A stretch of 64,000 nt of DNA from Collinsella tanakaei (GTDB taxonomy: Bacteria > Actinomycetota > Coriobacteriia > Coriobacteriales > Coriobacteriaceae), in the NCBI RefSeq assembly GCF_030373545.1, contig NZ_JAUDCO010000003.1:211875-275874 (forward strand), given 5' to 3'. The notes under the pieces were generated by a model. That model was not told the origin of the DNA and searched no databases. It saw only the letters and a program-made list of their open reading frames with translations. The position numbers and the translations under genes were made by a program. Of the stretch, positions 63,169-64,000 are shown one piece after another (the stretch's first letter is position 1; every line of letters begins with the position of its first letter).

Positions 63169-63726
63169 CTATTTCTTGAACGGGAACCCGAAGGCGTCGA
63201 GAAGGGCCTTGGCCTCCTCGTCGGTCTTCGCGGTCGTGACGATGGTGATGTCCATGCCGCGGGTACGATCGATCGAGTCGAAGTCGATCTCGGGGAAGAT
63301 CAGCTGCTCGGTGACGCCCATGGAGAAGTTGCCACGGCCGTCGAAGCTCTTGGCGGAGATGCCGCGGAAGTCGCGGATACGGGGGATGGCCACCGAGGTC
63401 AGGCGGTCAAAGAACTCCCACATGCGGTCGCCGCGCAGGGTGACCTTGGCGCCGATCGGCATGCCGGCGCGCAGGTGGAACGAAGCGATGGACTTGCGGG
63501 CGCGGGTGACCATCGGCTGCTGGCCGGTGATAGCGCGCAGGTCGCGCACAGCGCCCTCGATCGCCTTGGAATCGGTCGCGGCCTCGCCGACGCCCATGTT
63601 CACGACGATCTTCTCGAACTTCGGGATCATCATGACGTTCTTGTACTGGAACTTGTCATGCAGCTGCTGCTTGACCTCGTTCTCGTACTTGGCCTTGAGG
63701 CGCGGGACGTACTTTTCTTCTGCCAT
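63169..63726 (-). CDS. rplE: 50S ribosomal protein L5
   Basis: A 185-residue protein ([20 protein letters not shown]), ATG at 63726 with AGGAG upstream. [20 protein letters not shown] and [20 protein letters not shown] are hallmarks. L5 binds 5S rRNA. Normally rplX lies immediately upstream, but here 255 bases separate the start from the contig end with no rplX in sight. Confidence 0.97.
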   Translation of the reverse strand: MAEEKYVPRLKAKYENEVKQQLHDKFQYKNVMMIPKFEKIVVNMGVGEAATDSKAIEGAVRDLRAITGQQPMVTRARKSIASFHLRAGMPIGAKVTLRGDRMWEFFDRLTSVAIPRIRDFRGISAKSFDGRGNFSMGVTEQLIFPEIDFDSIDRTRGMDITIVTTAKTDEEAKALLDAFGFPFKK

Positions 63727-63739
63727 GTTCACTCCTTTG

Positions 63740-63905
63740 GGGTTTTAAGCACGGGGCTGTGCGCTGCGCTTGTCGGTCGGTATGCACGACCTCGCGCGTT
63801 GCTGTCCTCGTGCCTCCTGTCGCGTGCATGCCGGCTATGGCTGACCGGCATGACGATTGACCGACAGGAGCCGGGCAATACGAGTCGGTATGATACGCGC
63901 ATGTG
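63740..63905 (-). promoter_or_regulatory. Structured leader upstream of rplE
   Basis: On the minus strand a promoter-like TATCAT (complement of 63888-63893) is followed by a nested hairpin: CTCCTGTCG (63814-63822) pairs with CGACAGGAG (63862-63870), and CATGCCGG (63827-63834) pairs with CCGGCATG (63845-63852). Two further hairpins follow (GGTCG/CGACC and GCAC/GTGC). The leader may regulate the ribosomal operon, or part of it may be an assembly junction. Confidence 0.4.
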
Positions 63906-63981
63906 GCACCGATTGCCAGCAAAAGCTTTTGTGCCGCGGAAATCCACATTTAGCGCGGGACCGGGCAGGTGGCCGCGGGGG

Positions 63982-64000
63982 CTGTCTCTTATACACATCT
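63982..64000. other. Nextera transposase mosaic-end adapter (artefact)
   Basis: The last 19 bases, CTGTCTCTTATACACATCT, are identical to the Illumina Nextera/Tn5 mosaic-end adapter. It is sequencing-library DNA, not genome. Read on the minus strand it makes the false protein start MCIRDS. Confidence 0.97.

Noticed and set aside
63729..63998. 89-residue protein starting MCIRDS
   Set aside because: The start codon and first residues come from the Nextera adapter; the rest is non-coding leader DNA.

Overview
This window is GC-rich bacterial chromosomal DNA. Codon use, strong AGGAGG-type ribosome-binding sites, several GTG/TTG starts, and an alpha/spc ribosomal-protein operon joined to secY-adk-map-infA and followed by ECF-transporter genes point to a high-GC actinobacterium. 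My best guess is class Coriobacteriia, something Collinsella-like. The class and genus are inferred from gene content and order, not from a database match. The last 19 bases are the Nextera transposase mosaic-end sequence, so the right edge is a contig end with untrimmed adapter, probably from a short-read genome or metagenome.

Layout. 1-4.8 kb: a partial ThrE-type exporter, a YgiQ-family radical SAM protein, and a CPBP membrane protease translationally coupled to a RelB/DinJ-like antitoxin gene. 4.8-11 kb: a DEAD-box helicase, a zinc-ribbon protein framed by two long palindromes, then a copper operon (copA, a CopZ-like chaperone, csoR) with a CsoR-type operator inside its promoter, then a zinc-ribbon membrane protein. 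11.4-17.4 kb: a six-gene minus-strand operon of a binding protein, two permeases, an ATPase and two PHP phosphoesterases, probably for uptake and hydrolysis of an organophosphate-like solute. 17.7-26.2 kb: a Bax-inhibitor-1 protein, a split flavin reductase/rubredoxin pair, an ankyrin protein, then ftsE-ftsX-rnr-TPR-smpB. 26.4-28.5 kb: a compact accessory operon of radical SAM/SPASM enzyme, 25-codon peptide gene, DUF2975 membrane protein and HTH regulator. This is my leading candidate for an undescribed peptide-modification (RiPP-like) system. 28.6-37.3 kb: a membrane-anchored unknown, split transketolase, a YitT protein, prfB and secA. 37.7-49.9 kb: a Nim-like flavoprotein, L31 with a long tail, an ACT protein, a HAD phosphatase, a zinc dehydrogenase, tyrS, a U32 peptidase, a class A penicillin-binding protein, argR and a glycosyltransferase. 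50-63.7 kb: truA, ecfT, a fused ecfA, then rplQ-rpoA-rpsD-rpsK-rpsM-rpmJ-infA, map-adk-secY-rplO-rpmD-rpsE-rplR-rplF-rpsH-rpsN-rplE, all on the minus strand.

Intergenic DNA carries several repeat families that normal gene annotation would not list. Three copies of an exactly 135-bp element have terminal inverted repeats, a TACCTGC motif at the same central offset, and one copy with matching base changes in both arms. Four hairpin elements share a CCTCGGCCTTCGGCC-type core in two subfamilies. Two long near-perfect palindromes start GACAAGATGGTGCC. I saw no tRNA, rRNA, CRISPR array, transposase or prophage gene.
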